Assembly: GCA_902496665.1 (NCBI GenBank)
Contig: CABVBU010000001.1
Span: forward strand, 1 to 64,000
From: an uncultured Clostridium sp.
GTDB lineage: Bacteria; Bacillota; Clostridia; Lachnospirales; Lachnospiraceae
Reading direction: 5' to 3'
DNA: 64,000 nt
Part shown: positions 45,297 through 53,616 of the stretch, one piece after another
How the letters are laid out: each line of letters starts with the position of its first letter
Numbering within the stretch: position 1 is the first letter of the stretch
The notes under the pieces: generated by a model
The model's input: only the letters and a program-made list of their open reading frames with translations
Database searches by the model: none
What the model was told of the DNA's origin: nothing
Position numbers and translations under genes: made by a program

Positions 45297-45461
45297 AGTA
45301 AAACTCCTTTCAATTAGTTACATCTAACCAACATTGCTCAGCATAGCAGATTAGTAGGGAAATGTCAATTGCAAATGAGACGGGAATAGACATTACATTA
45401 TAAAAGAGATTGATTGTGAAAGTAATAATGGGTACAATATATAAGTAAAGGAGGGGCGGCC

Positions 45462-45803
45462 ATGGCAATTGAGATGCAAAATCTGATTTCGGAATATGTA
45501 AGAGCTGTGAGAAAAATATATGGTCATCACTTGAAGCAGGTGATTTTGTATGGTTCATATGCGCGTGGGGATTATACGAAAGATTCCGATGTGGATCTCA
45601 TGCTGTTGGTGGATCTGGATGAAACAAAATTAGAGAAATATTCTGACGAACTGTCAGAGTTGGGTTTTGATTATAATGTCGAATATAATATCTGGATGAT
45701 GCCTATCGTAAAAAACAGGAAAAATTTCTTTAAATGGAGCGATGCCTATCCATTCTACAAGAATGTAAAAACAGAGGGGATTTCATTGTATGAAACAGCC
45801 TAA
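45462..45803 (+). CDS. MNT-type nucleotidyltransferase, orphan antitoxin-like
   Basis: 113 aa. The minimal nucleotidyltransferase motif 'GSYARGDYTKDSDVDLMLLV' (GSxxRGxxxxxSDxDL) is intact at about 31-50, with a third acidic residue likely near 'YNVEYNIW'. Such proteins usually pair with a downstream HEPN toxin and AMPylate it. Here an overlapping ATG at 45790 opens a frame that stops after nine codons, so the partner seems lost. AAAGGAGG precedes the start. AT-richer than its neighbours, in keeping with a mobile toxin-antitoxin origin. Confidence 0.85.
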   Translation: MAIEMQNLISEYVRAVRKIYGHHLKQVILYGSYARGDYTKDSDVDLMLLVDLDETKLEKYSDELSELGFDYNVEYNIWMMPIVKNRKNFFKWSDAYPFYKNVKTEGISLYETA

Positions 45804-45819
45804 AGAGGTTAATGTATAA
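45790..45819 (+). pseudogene. Possible remnant of a HEPN partner gene
   Basis: ATG at 45790 overlaps the MNT stop in the way HEPN genes usually do, but the frame (MKQPKEVNV) ends after nine codons. The following sequence is a chain of palindromes rather than coding DNA. This could be a truncated HEPN gene or chance. Confidence 0.3.
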
Positions 45820-45890
45820 ATGTTAATAAACGATTTCCAAAGAAAACAGTTGAAATTTCAGAAGTGCAGTGATATACTTTCAAACGTTGC

Positions 45891-46011
45891 AAAGCCCGCA
45901 AAAACCAAGGTCTTAAAGGGCTTTCGCCGATTCCCGGCGTAAGGTCATATACTTGCAGTATATGCCTTCCGCGGCATTCGTCAGATGTACATGCGAGCAT
46001 GTCCGCCTGAC
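45891..46011 (+). other. Chain of hairpins upstream of the preQ1 element
   Basis: Four consecutive stems: AAAGCCC/GGGCTTT (45891-45924), CGCCG/CGGCG (45925-45939), AAGG-CATATACT/AGTATATG-CCTT (45941-45968) and GTCAG...ACATGC/GCATGT...CTGAC (45980-46011). No T-run follows any. It reads as a structured intergenic element, possibly a repeat, since it has no coding frame. Confidence 0.6.
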
Positions 46012-46033
46012 TCGTTGCTGCGCGAAAACGAAT

Positions 46034-46076
46034 CGAGTGTTCGTGACCTTCCACTCGTAAAACAAAACTAAAGGAG
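46034..46076 (+). ncRNA. Probable preQ1-I riboswitch controlling queT
   Basis: Stem CGAGTG/CACTCG (46034-46039, 46052-46057) encloses the loop TTCGTGACCTTC. The A-rich tail TAAAACAAAACTAAAGGAG contains the ribosome binding site. Loop bases CCTT (46047-46050) can pair with tail AAGG (46071-46074), forming an H-type pseudoknot that hides the site. This is the preQ1-I layout, and the next gene is a queuosine-precursor transporter. The loop departs from the strict consensus, so confidence is moderate. Confidence 0.6.
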
Positions 46077-46085
46077 AAACTGAAT

Positions 46086-46589
46086 ATGAAAAACAACGCA
46101 ACAAACAGCCCGGTACTGTCACTTGTATACGGGGCGGCTATCGCGGCAATCTATGTAGTGCTGACGATGGTGTTCCTGCCGATCAGCTTTGGACCGATCC
46201 AGTTTCGGATCTCTGAGCTTCTCTGCGTACTTCCGTACTTTACCCCGGCGGCAATTCCGGGACTCTTTATCGGATGCCTGCTGGCCAACTTCCTTGGCGG
46301 CGCGGCGGCTCTCGATGTAATCTTTGGAAGTATTGCGACCCTGATCGGTGCGGTAGGTTCTTACCTGCTTCGGAAAAACCGTTATCTGGTATCTGTTCCG
46401 CCGATCCTCGCGAACATGATCATTGTTCCGTGGGTGCTCCGCTTCGCATACGGTTCTGAGGACATGATCTGGTTTTCCACGATCACAGTCGGAATCGGAG
46501 AAATCCTGGCTATCGGTATTCTTGGACAGATCCTGTTATCCGTTCTGATCCGGTATCAGCATGTGATTTTTGGAAAAGCTGCAGCGTAA
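46086..46589 (+). CDS. queT: QueT family queuosine-precursor transporter
   Basis: 167 aa, five or six membrane helices. 'AAIAAIYVVLTMVFLPISFGPIQFRISELLCVLPYFTPAAIPGLFIGCLLANFLGGAAALDVIFGSIATLIGAVGSYLL' is the QueT signature, an ECF-type S component for preQ1 or preQ0 uptake. AAAGGAG, nine bases before the ATG, lies inside the probable preQ1 pseudoknot. A terminator follows. Confidence 0.92.
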   Translation: MKNNATNSPVLSLVYGAAIAAIYVVLTMVFLPISFGPIQFRISELLCVLPYFTPAAIPGLFIGCLLANFLGGAAALDVIFGSIATLIGAVGSYLLRKNRYLVSVPPILANMIIVPWVLRFAYGSEDMIWFSTITVGIGEILAIGILGQILLSVLIRYQHVIFGKAAA

Positions 46590-46596
46590 AATCAGT

Positions 46597-46642
46597 GATC
46601 CCGTATCTATTGGATGAGAAATTCAGTAGATGCGGGATTTTT
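46597..46642 (+). terminator. Terminator of queT
   Basis: ATCCCG-ATCTA-TG pairs with CA-TAGAT-CGGGAT (two internal mismatches), followed by TTTTTT. The family-2 palindrome begins immediately after. Confidence 0.85.
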
Positions 46643-46680
46643 TATGTAACAGGAAATTCTGAGGAATTCCCTGTTACATA
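46643..46680. repeat. 38-bp palindromic repeat (family 2), copy 2
   Basis: TATGTAACAGG ... CCTGTTACATA, differing from the copy at 8450-8487 by one base in the centre. Like that copy it directly abuts a terminator T-run. Confidence 0.85.
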
Positions 46681-46710
46681 AAAAGGCACTAACGTGCCAA
46701 AGATGCGCAC

Positions 46711-46774
46711 TCGCGCAAAGATGTAGATTGTCGCAAGCGGCCGCGCGAGGCGCGAGAATGTGCCAAGGTACATT
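46711..46774 (+). repeat. Two-hairpin repeat (family 3), copy 2
   Basis: Aligns with 38781-38843: shared ATGTAG-TTGTCGCAAGC and GCGCGAG cores and the GAATGTGCC/GGTACATTC hairpin, where the changes relative to copy 1 keep base pairing. It lies 30 bases after a family-2 palindrome. The rest of the 46590-46982 gap is AT-rich and includes AAATGT/ACATTT and TGTGT/ACACA inverted repeats before murC. Confidence 0.65.
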
Positions 46775-46982
46775 CTTTTACGTAGAAAGTGCTGCACGGA
46801 AAAGAAAATATTTGCGTAAATTTCGCCGCATGTTAATTTTTCCGCGAGGATAGATTTTCTTTAATTTTTGTGATATCATGTGTAAAAGACTGTGTATATT
46901 TAAACACATATTTTTTACGTGCTTAAATGTATACAGTGTAAAACATTTAAAATAGAGATCAAACATCCGAAAGGAGACAACG

Positions 46983-48365
46983 ATGTATCATATCGATTTT
47001 AATAAACCAGAACACATTCACTTTATCGGAATCGGCGGAATCAGCATGAGTGGACTGGCTGAGATCCTGCTGGAGAGAGGATTCACAGTAAGCGGCTCCG
47101 ATGCCCATGAATCCGAGCTCACCGACAAGCTCACCGCCCATGGCGCAAAGATCGTCTACGGACAGCGCGCGGAAAATATCACAGACGGTATTGACGCTGT
47201 TGTATATACAGCGGCAGTCCACCCGGATAACCCGGAGTACGCGGCGGCAGCGGCGAAGAACCTGCCGATCCTTTCCAGAGCGGAGCTCCTCGGACAGCTC
47301 ATGAAAAACTATGAGAAATCCATCGCTGTATCCGGTACCCATGGAAAGACAACAACGACCTCCATGCTGACTGAGATCCTCATGGACGAAAAGAAGAACC
47401 CGACGATCTCTGTCGGAGGAATGCTGGACTCCATCGGCGGCAACATCCGTGTCGGTGGTCCGGAGCTCTTCGTGACAGAGGCCTGTGAGTACACAAACAG
47501 CTTCCTGTCCTTCTTCCCGAACATGGAGATCGTATTAAATATAGAAGCAGATCACCTCGATTTCTTCAAAGACATCGAAGATATCCGCCATTCCTTCCGC
47601 AAATTTGCGGAGCTTCTCCCGGAAAACGGCGTCCTGATCATCAACAGCGATATCCGCGACTACAAGGAGATCTGTGACGGACTTCCGATCAAGGTGATCA
47701 CCGTCGGAAGTGACCCGGCAAAGAGCCATTACAGCGCCGCAGACGTGACATTCAACGAGAACGCCTGCGCGACATATACACTTTTAGAAGACGGAAAAGC
47801 AATTGATACAATTACTTTGGGCGTTCCGGGAATCCACAATGTATATAATTCCCTGGCAGCCATCGCGGCAGCCCATGAGCTGGGGATCCGCGGAGAAGGA
47901 ATCAAGAATGGACTCCTTAGATTTACAGGTACTCACCGCAGATTCGAGAAAAAGGGCGAGATCGGCGGCGTGACCATCATCGATGATTACGCGCACCATC
48001 CGCAGGAGATCGCAGCGACTCTGGCGGCGGCAAAGAATTATCCGCATCGCGAGATCTGGTGCGTTTTCCAGCCGCATACATATACGAGAACCAAGGCGCT
48101 GATGGACGACTTTGCAAAGTCCTTATCCGTAGCGGACCATGTTGTCCTCGCTGACATCTATGCGGCCCGTGAGACCGATAATCTGGGAATCAGCTCCGAG
48201 ACATTGGCGGAAAAGATCGCGGCATTCGGTACGGATACCCACTATTTCCCGAGTTTCGATGCGATCGAGACATTTCTTCTTGAAAATTGTGTCAACGGCG
48301 ACCTGTTGATAACTATGGGGGCCGGAGATATTGTAAAAGTGGGCGAAAAGCTCCTTGGACAGTAA
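46983..48365 (+). CDS. murC: UDP-N-acetylmuramate--L-alanine ligase
   Basis: 460 aa. Adds L-Ala to UDP-MurNAc, the first peptide step of peptidoglycan precursor synthesis. 'HFIGIGGISMSGLAEILLERGFTVSGSD' is the UDP-binding Rossmann motif, 'VSGTHGKTTTTSML' the ATP P-loop, 'EACEYTNSFLSFFPNMEIVLNIEADHLDFF' the Mg-binding region and 'IIDDYAHHPQEI' the C-terminal ligase motif. GAAAGGAG precedes the ATG. Not in the usual mur operon here. Confidence 0.97.
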   Translation: MYHIDFNKPEHIHFIGIGGISMSGLAEILLERGFTVSGSDAHESELTDKLTAHGAKIVYGQRAENITDGIDAVVYTAAVHPDNPEYAAAAAKNLPILSRAELLGQLMKNYEKSIAVSGTHGKTTTTSMLTEILMDEKKNPTISVGGMLDSIGGNIRVGGPELFVTEACEYTNSFLSFFPNMEIVLNIEADHLDFFKDIEDIRHSFRKFAELLPENGVLIINSDIRDYKEICDGLPIKVITVGSDPAKSHYSAADVTFNENACATYTLLEDGKAIDTITLGVPGIHNVYNSLAAIAAAHELGIRGEGIKNGLLRFTGTHRRFEKKGEIGGVTIIDDYAHHPQEIAATLAAAKNYPHREIWCVFQPHTYTRTKALMDDFAKSLSVADHVVLADIYAARETDNLGISSETLAEKIAAFGTDTHYFPSFDAIETFLLENCVNGDLLITMGAGDIVKVGEKLLGQ

Positions 48366-48366
48366 G

Positions 48367-48566
48367 TTATCCACATTATCCACAGAGTTTTCAACAGAAT
48401 CATGTTGAATACCCTGTGGATTTTTTGATTTACATAACTGTAAATTTGAAAATGCCGGAAAGTAGGGAAAAATAAGGAAAATCGGGAATTTTTCGGGTTT
48501 CATTGATAATTATGTAACGCATTTATCCACGTTATCCACATTATCCACAATTAGGCTAGTGGATAA
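48367..48566. promoter_or_regulatory. DnaA-box cluster
   Basis: TTATCCACA occurs at 48367-48375, 48376-48384, 48532-48540 and 48541-48549. TTATCCACG is at 48523-48531, and TTATCCACT lies inverted at 48558-48566. Two groups are therefore present: a head-to-tail pair, and a head-to-tail triplet with an inverted fourth box. The sequences match the DnaA consensus TTATNCACA. They lie upstream of two primosome genes, so DnaA control of those genes is a plausible role; dnaA itself is not here. Confidence 0.75.
48377..48425 (+). terminator. Terminator of murC
   Basis: ATCCACAG and TTCAACA pair with TGTTGAA and CTGTGGAT, followed by TTTTTT. The left arm coincides with a DnaA-box-like sequence. Confidence 0.8.
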
Positions 48567-48626
48567 TTCCGGCTATTTCATTTTTTGTGGGCATATGTTA
48601 TGATGATACCAAGGTTGAAAGGTCGG

Positions 48627-48662
48627 AAGTGCTCCGGCAAGCTTGCTTGCAGGAGCACTTTT
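48627..48662 (+). terminator. Attenuator-like hairpin before the DnaD gene
   Basis: AAGTGCTCC (48627-48635) pairs with GGAGCACTT (48652-48660), with inner CAAGC/GCTTG, then TTTG. The T-run is short, so it may reduce rather than stop transcription into 48805. Confidence 0.5.
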
Positions 48663-48804
48663 GAACTTGCAACCCGCTAAAAACATGAGTAAGCAGCCAT
48701 CTTCTCAGAAAAATGAGCGGATCACGAATGTTTTTGAAAATCGTGGGAGCACGAAGTGCGGAACGATTTGATATCGGGAATGCGAAACATAAAAGGTGAA
48801 AAGA

Positions 48805-49932
48805 ATGGGTTTAGGCTATAAAAACAACATAAACGCGGCAGTGACCGCTATTTCGAACACATTTATCGATGAATATATGGGGACAGCCAGCGGAGAATAT
48901 GTAAAGGTGTACTTATATCTTCTGCGCCACGCCGGAGAAAGCGTGGAGATCCCGGATATCGCGGACGCTTTGAACCACACAGAGGCAGATGTCCGCCGTG
49001 CCCTGGCATACTGGGAGCGCGCCGGTGTGCTTGCACCGGAGAAAGAGGAACCGGCGGTGAGTGAATCTGCGGTTACGAGAGAAAATATGACAGACACCGG
49101 ATACATGGCACCGGAATCACGGAGAAATTACGGGGATACCGATGTGGAAGGAAGAATACCGGAAGAGACTATGGCGGACAACGAAAAACAGCCGCAAAGC
49201 AGTGACCGCGGCATGGCGAAGCAGCAATCCGGCCCCCCGGATATCCCGGACGCCGGCAACAGCTATGACCGCATGAAGCGTCTGTCGGCAGATGAAGAAT
49301 TCTCTGCTCTCCTCTACGCGGTCCAACAGTACCTCGGAAAGACATTCAGCGCCATCGAGTGCGAGAAATTCGCCTACTTCTATGATGTTCTCCACATGTC
49401 CTGCGAGCTTCTGGAATACCTGGCGGAATACTGCGCTGAGGGCGGCCACACCAGCATCCGTTACATAGAAAAAGTGGCGCTGAACTGGTATCAGGCCGGG
49501 ATCCATACCCGCGACGAGGCGAGGGAGCACTCCACGAGATACTCAAAAGACACCTCCGCTGTCATGAAAGCCTTCGGCATCATGGGCCGGAACGCCGGAA
49601 CCGCGGAACAGGAGTTTATGCGCCGCTGGTTCAAGGAGTTCGGCTTCGACGCTGCAATCGTCACGGAGGCATGCAACAGGACTCTCACAGCCACGGGAGC
49701 GGCGAGTTTCCCATATGCCGACAAGATCCTCACAGGCTGGAAGGAAAACGGCGTGCGGACCTTACAGGACGTTGAGACCTTAGATAAACGCCGTCAGGAG
49801 AAACAGGCGAAGAAATCCGGCACAGCATCGAGACAGACCCGGAACACATCGACGAACCGGTTCAACAATTTTGAACAGCGGTCCTACAATTACGATGATT
49901 ATGTCTGGGAAGACATAAAGAACAGAAAATAA
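48805..49932 (+). CDS. DnaD-domain replication initiation protein
   Basis: 375 aa. An N-terminal winged-helix region (about 1-80: 'TFIDEYMGTASGEYVKVYLYLLRHAG', 'IADALNHTEADVRRALAYWERAGVL') is followed by a Ser/Glu-rich linker and two DnaB_2/DnaD C-terminal domains. The first has 'RYIEKVALNWYQAGI', matching the YxxxIxxxW motif; the second has 'SFPYADKILTGWKENGV'. DnaD and DnaB proteins help load the replicative helicase in Firmicutes. AAAGGTG precedes the ATG at 48805. It sits downstream of the DnaA-box cluster and 114 bases before the helicase-loader gene. Confidence 0.88.
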   Translation: MGLGYKNNINAAVTAISNTFIDEYMGTASGEYVKVYLYLLRHAGESVEIPDIADALNHTEADVRRALAYWERAGVLAPEKEEPAVSESAVTRENMTDTGYMAPESRRNYGDTDVEGRIPEETMADNEKQPQSSDRGMAKQQSGPPDIPDAGNSYDRMKRLSADEEFSALLYAVQQYLGKTFSAIECEKFAYFYDVLHMSCELLEYLAEYCAEGGHTSIRYIEKVALNWYQAGIHTRDEAREHSTRYSKDTSAVMKAFGIMGRNAGTAEQEFMRRWFKEFGFDAAIVTEACNRTLTATGAASFPYADKILTGWKENGVRTLQDVETLDKRRQEKQAKKSGTASRQTRNTSTNRFNNFEQRSYNYDDYVWEDIKNRK

Positions 49933-50046
49933 CGGCCAGCCGGTCCGCACCTTGATGCATGGACCGTAAGAGTTATTGTGTACGGGGGGAATAAGTTCTC
50001 TGAATGGAACCTCGTAAAAAATGCAGGATAAAAGGAGGCAGTGCGG

Positions 50047-51045
50047 ATGGCACTCAGTAATTCCCAGTACGACGCGATCATGCGTGTCTACAATCAGAGA
50101 CAGTTTCAGGACAAACGCGAGCAGGATAAGCGGATCGCGGAAGTGTACGAGAAAGTCCCACAGGTAGAGGCACTGTCCGACGAGATCGCGGCGACTATGG
50201 CTCAGGCGGCGAGAAAGATCCTCGCCGGTGACCGTGCGGCGGCGGATCAGTTGAAAAAAGACGCGGAATTTTTAAAAGAGCAGAAAGCAATCTACTTAAA
50301 ACAGAGCGGATACCCGGCAAACTACCTGGAACTCCAGTATGTCTGCCCAGACTGTAAGGATACGGGATACGCGGACGGAAAAAAATGCCACTGCTTCAAG
50401 CACATGGAGATTGAAATCCTGTACGACCAGTCAAATATCCGCGAAGTCCTGGAGCGGGAGAATTTTGACACGCTTTCCATGGAATACTATGATAAAACTC
50501 ATGTGGACGAGAAGACCGGAATGACGGTCTATGACTACATGTCCATGATCGTCGAAGAGTGCAAGGCGTATGTGGAACACTTCAAGGATGAAAAAGGAAG
50601 CATCCTGTTTACCGGAAATACCGGCTGCGGAAAGACATTCCTGAGCAACTGCATCGCGCGGGAGCTGATCCGAAGATATTTTTCTGTGGTTTATCTCACG
50701 GCAACGGATATGTTCGACATTTTGGCAGGAAGCCGCTTCAATGGGGGCGATGACGATGAGGCGAAGGACCGGGCATCCTATATTCTGGATTGTGACCTTC
50801 TGATCATCGACGATCTTGGAACTGAATTGATCAATACATTCACGGCATCCCAGATGTTTTACTGTGTCAATGAGCGGCTGAACCGAAATAAGGGAACGAT
50901 CATCTCCACAAACCTGACACTTGGCGAGCTTCAGGACGCATTCACGGAACGTGTGACCTCAAGGATCATGAGTCGGTATAAGATCATACCATTGATCGGG
51001 GATGACCTCCGTCTCGTGCGCAGAGGATTTATGCGCAGAGGATAA
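50047..51045 (+). CDS. DnaC/DnaI-type helicase loader ATPase
   Basis: 332 aa. N-terminal helical region (1-90), a Cys cluster 'CPDCKDTGYADGKKCHC' (Cys 100, 103, 114, 116) that should bind zinc as in DnaI, then an AAA+ domain: Walker A 'GNTGCGKT' (190-197), Walker B 'LLIIDDLGTE' (251-260), sensor 'IISTNLTLGEL' and the Arg-containing 'RVTSRIMSRY'. It loads the replicative DNA helicase together with the DnaD-like protein upstream. ATG at 50047 with AGGAGG eight bases ahead; an in-frame GTG two codons earlier is too close. Confidence 0.93.
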   Translation: MALSNSQYDAIMRVYNQRQFQDKREQDKRIAEVYEKVPQVEALSDEIAATMAQAARKILAGDRAAADQLKKDAEFLKEQKAIYLKQSGYPANYLELQYVCPDCKDTGYADGKKCHCFKHMEIEILYDQSNIREVLERENFDTLSMEYYDKTHVDEKTGMTVYDYMSMIVEECKAYVEHFKDEKGSILFTGNTGCGKTFLSNCIARELIRRYFSVVYLTATDMFDILAGSRFNGGDDDEAKDRASYILDCDLLIIDDLGTELINTFTASQMFYCVNERLNRNKGTIISTNLTLGELQDAFTERVTSRIMSRYKIIPLIGDDLRLVRRGFMRRG

Positions 51046-51224
51046 GAAAAACGTGTTGGACGGCCGGAGAAAAAAGGAAAATCCTGTCGGAGACGGCCGG
51101 AAATCCGGTTGACGGGGCGGTTGGTTGGTGCTATAAATGAAATGTATGTACGCTGCAAAAAATGGGGAACCGGGTAAATGCCGTGAAGAACAGGCAGACC
51201 GGAGAGCAGCGGATAAAAATATCG

Positions 51225-51355
51225 TAACTATTCAGTACCTTCATAGTTACGTGCAAAAATCCATTCCAGATCAGCTTCGCTGATGGGATTTTTGCCTTCC
51301 AGCCTATGTTTTCTTACGGTCAGCGCAGCAAGTGCGCAGACCTACTGAACAGTTA
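51225..51355 (-). repeat. 131-bp MITE-like dispersed repeat, copy B
   Basis: Reverse-complement partner of 7203-7333, about 94% identical. Read on the minus strand it runs from TAACTGTTCAGTA to TACTGAATAGTTA, so its terminal inverted repeats are cleaner than in copy A. It fills most of the 51046-51397 gap between the helicase loader and PRPP synthetase. Confidence 0.85.
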
Positions 51356-51397
51356 CAAAATATCAAATAATGAGTAGAAAATCAGGGAGGAACAGGA

Positions 51398-52576
51398 ATG
51401 CTGTACGAAGAAAAGCAGATTGAGACAATACCGGTTGGACCTTTAGGTCTGATTCCGCTGAAAAGCTGTGAGGATCTGGGTAAAAAGGTAGATGCCTGGC
51501 TGGTCGAGTGGAGAAAAGAAAGAGAGAGCGAGCACAAGACCACGATCGCTTTTGCTGGATACCAGAAAGATTCCTATATTATCGGCGCAAAGACTCCGCG
51601 TTTCGGCTCCGGTGAGGCAAAGGGAGAGCTGACAGAGTCTGTCCGCGGTGATGACCTCTACATTATGGTAGATGTATGCAATTATAATATGACATACACG
51701 ATGAACGGCTTAAAGAACCACATGTCTCCGGACGACCACTATCAGGATTTAAAGCGTGTGATCGCAGCCGTAGGCGGAAAGGGCAGAAGGATCAATGTGA
51801 TCATGCCATTCCTCTATGAGAGCCGTCAGCATAAGAGAACCGGTCGTGAGTCCTTAGACTGCGCGATGGCGCTCCGCGAGCTCGTCGACATGGGTGTTGA
51901 AAATATCATCACGTTCGATGCGCATGATCCGCGCGTCCAGAATGCGATCCCGTTAAAGGGCTTTGAGACGGTACAGCCGATCTACCAGTTTATCAAATAC
52001 CTGTTAAAGAATGAGAAAGAGCTTGAGATCGACAGTGACCACATGATGGTCATCAGCCCGGATGAAGGCGGTATGGGACGCGCAGTCTTCTTCGCAAACG
52101 TTCTCGGACTGGATCTCGGTATGTTCTACAAGAGACGTGACTACACAAAGATCATCAACGGCCGCAACCCGATCGTTGCCCATGAGTTCCTCGGCGCAAG
52201 CGTGGAGGGCAAGGACGTGATCATCGTTGACGATATGATCTCCTCCGGTGAGAGCATGCTCGACACCGCAAAAGAGTTAAAGAGAATGAAGGCAAGAAAG
52301 GTCTTCATCTGCACGACATTCGGTCTCTTTACAGGCGGATTAAAGAAATTTGATGAGTACTACGAGAATGGCATCATCGACCGCGTCCTGACGACGAACC
52401 TTGTCTACCAGACACCGGAGCTGCTCTCAAAACCGTACTATATCAATGTTGACATGAGTAAGTACATTGCTCTTATCATCGACAACTTAAACCACGACGC
52501 GTCCTTGAGCGATCTTTTAAACCCGACAGGAAGGATCAACCGCCTGTTGACGAAGTACCGCGCCGGGGAGAGATAA
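51398..52576 (+). CDS. prs: Ribose-phosphate pyrophosphokinase, long form
   Basis: 392 aa; the usual enzyme has about 315. It makes PRPP from ribose-5-phosphate and ATP. The PRPP-binding loop 'VIIVDDMISSGESML' and 'NVIMPFLYESRQHKRTGRESLDCAMALRELVDMGV' are clear, as is the 'FDAHDPRVQNAIPLKGFETV' region. The extra length is mainly an N-terminal extension of about 60 residues before the Rossmann core and an insert 'SVRGDDLYIMVDVCNYNMTYTMNG' that differs from class I enzymes. GGGAGGA precedes the ATG. Monocistronic. Confidence 0.9.
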   Translation: MLYEEKQIETIPVGPLGLIPLKSCEDLGKKVDAWLVEWRKERESEHKTTIAFAGYQKDSYIIGAKTPRFGSGEAKGELTESVRGDDLYIMVDVCNYNMTYTMNGLKNHMSPDDHYQDLKRVIAAVGGKGRRINVIMPFLYESRQHKRTGRESLDCAMALRELVDMGVENIITFDAHDPRVQNAIPLKGFETVQPIYQFIKYLLKNEKELEIDSDHMMVISPDEGGMGRAVFFANVLGLDLGMFYKRRDYTKIINGRNPIVAHEFLGASVEGKDVIIVDDMISSGESMLDTAKELKRMKARKVFICTTFGLFTGGLKKFDEYYENGIIDRVLTTNLVYQTPELLSKPYYINVDMSKYIALIIDNLNHDASLSDLLNPTGRINRLLTKYRAGER

Positions 52577-52634
52577 GAATATTGGCAGCGAACGAACCGC
52601 AGTGAATTTAGAAATTATGTGATCATATAAGAAT

Positions 52635-52680
52635 GCCTGTCCTTTACCGGAAATTTTGCGGAGAAGGACAGGCACTTCTT
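52635..52680 (+). terminator. Probable terminator of prs
   Basis: GCCTGTCC (52635-52642) and GGACAGGC (52666-52673) with T-rich ACTTCTTTATTTC after. Confidence 0.65.
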
Positions 52681-52810
52681 TATTTCTGGGAATTTTGTGA
52701 AGGTGGTGGGATGAATTGCTTTTGGGGGAAAGATTGCATTTTTTGTGGACAATAGATGAAAAACTATGCATCAGTTGTCTGCTGTAAGTTCTTGCGATAT
52801 CTATATAAGT

Positions 52811-53473
52811 TTATACTAATTCACGAATCACCCGTGCTACGAGTGTACGGGAAAGAAGGACCGGTTTTTGGGTCAGAGCCTGGATGCGCTCCTTCATTTC
52901 GATGGTGTATCCGATGCAGTCCAAAAGAATCAGATCTGTATCGGCAGGGATCTCCTTTGCGGCTGCAAAAACAGCGAGAGGATCACCGTATGGGGATACA
53001 GAGGTCACGTGGAGAGAGTCACAGCAGTCTTTCCACTTTCCGGGCATCTGTTCCTCCTGTGCCTTAGCCGGAATGATGACAGCCAGATTTTTCACGCCGA
53101 TGGCCGGAATCAGTCCCTTTAAGATATGGTCAGGGAAGATAAGGGGGACATTGGAGCGAAATTCAGCCGGAAATTCTCCGGTGCAGAGGAAAAGGATCAG
53201 GGAAACACCCTGCTGTTCGAGATTGTCAATGCAAAGCTGCAGGCGGGGAAGAATGTAGGATTCTCCGAATGTCGCTGAGGTTCCGTCCGTGAGTCTGGAC
53301 ACAAGGACATTTTCACCGGGACGCGGAACAAACTTTGCGATCTCTTCCTTTGAAAGTCCGTCCAGTGCTCCGGCCTGAATGATCTCAACCGAGTCTCCGA
53401 GGATGGGATGGATCTCAGGGATCAGGTCAACTCTGGGAGACTGGCCGACAGTAATCGCGCCGATTTTTTTCAT
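52811..53473 (-). CDS. AroM family protein
   Basis: 220 aa. 'IGAITVGQSPRVDLIPEI' at the N terminus, 'SLILFLCTGEFPAEFRSNVPLIFPDHIL' and 'DLILLDCIGYTIEMKERIQ' are AroM family motifs, with two conserved Cys in positions like those of Asp/Glu racemases. The biochemical role of AroM is not known. AAAGGGG precedes the ATG at 53473. It lies 143 bases behind the sigma-54 activator gene on the same strand, so it may be co-transcribed with it. Confidence 0.85.
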   Translation of the reverse strand: MKKIGAITVGQSPRVDLIPEIHPILGDSVEIIQAGALDGLSKEEIAKFVPRPGENVLVSRLTDGTSATFGESYILPRLQLCIDNLEQQGVSLILFLCTGEFPAEFRSNVPLIFPDHILKGLIPAIGVKNLAVIIPAKAQEEQMPGKWKDCCDSLHVTSVSPYGDPLAVFAAAKEIPADTDLILLDCIGYTIEMKERIQALTQKPVLLSRTLVARVIRELV

Positions 53474-53616
53474 AGTGATACCCCTTTCATAATCATTAAT
53501 CATTGATTTAAGGGCTGTCTGTGACAGTCCACAGGTACATGATACCTCTGCTCAGATATCATCAATATATCACATCTGCCGGCTCAAAGCCAGATAAACA
53601 GTGTGCTTCCCATCTA

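Noticed and set aside
48367..48566. DnaA-box cluster as the main chromosomal origin
   Set aside because: No dnaA, dnaN, rpmH or gidA genes are close and no clear unwinding element was seen; a regulatory or secondary role is more likely.
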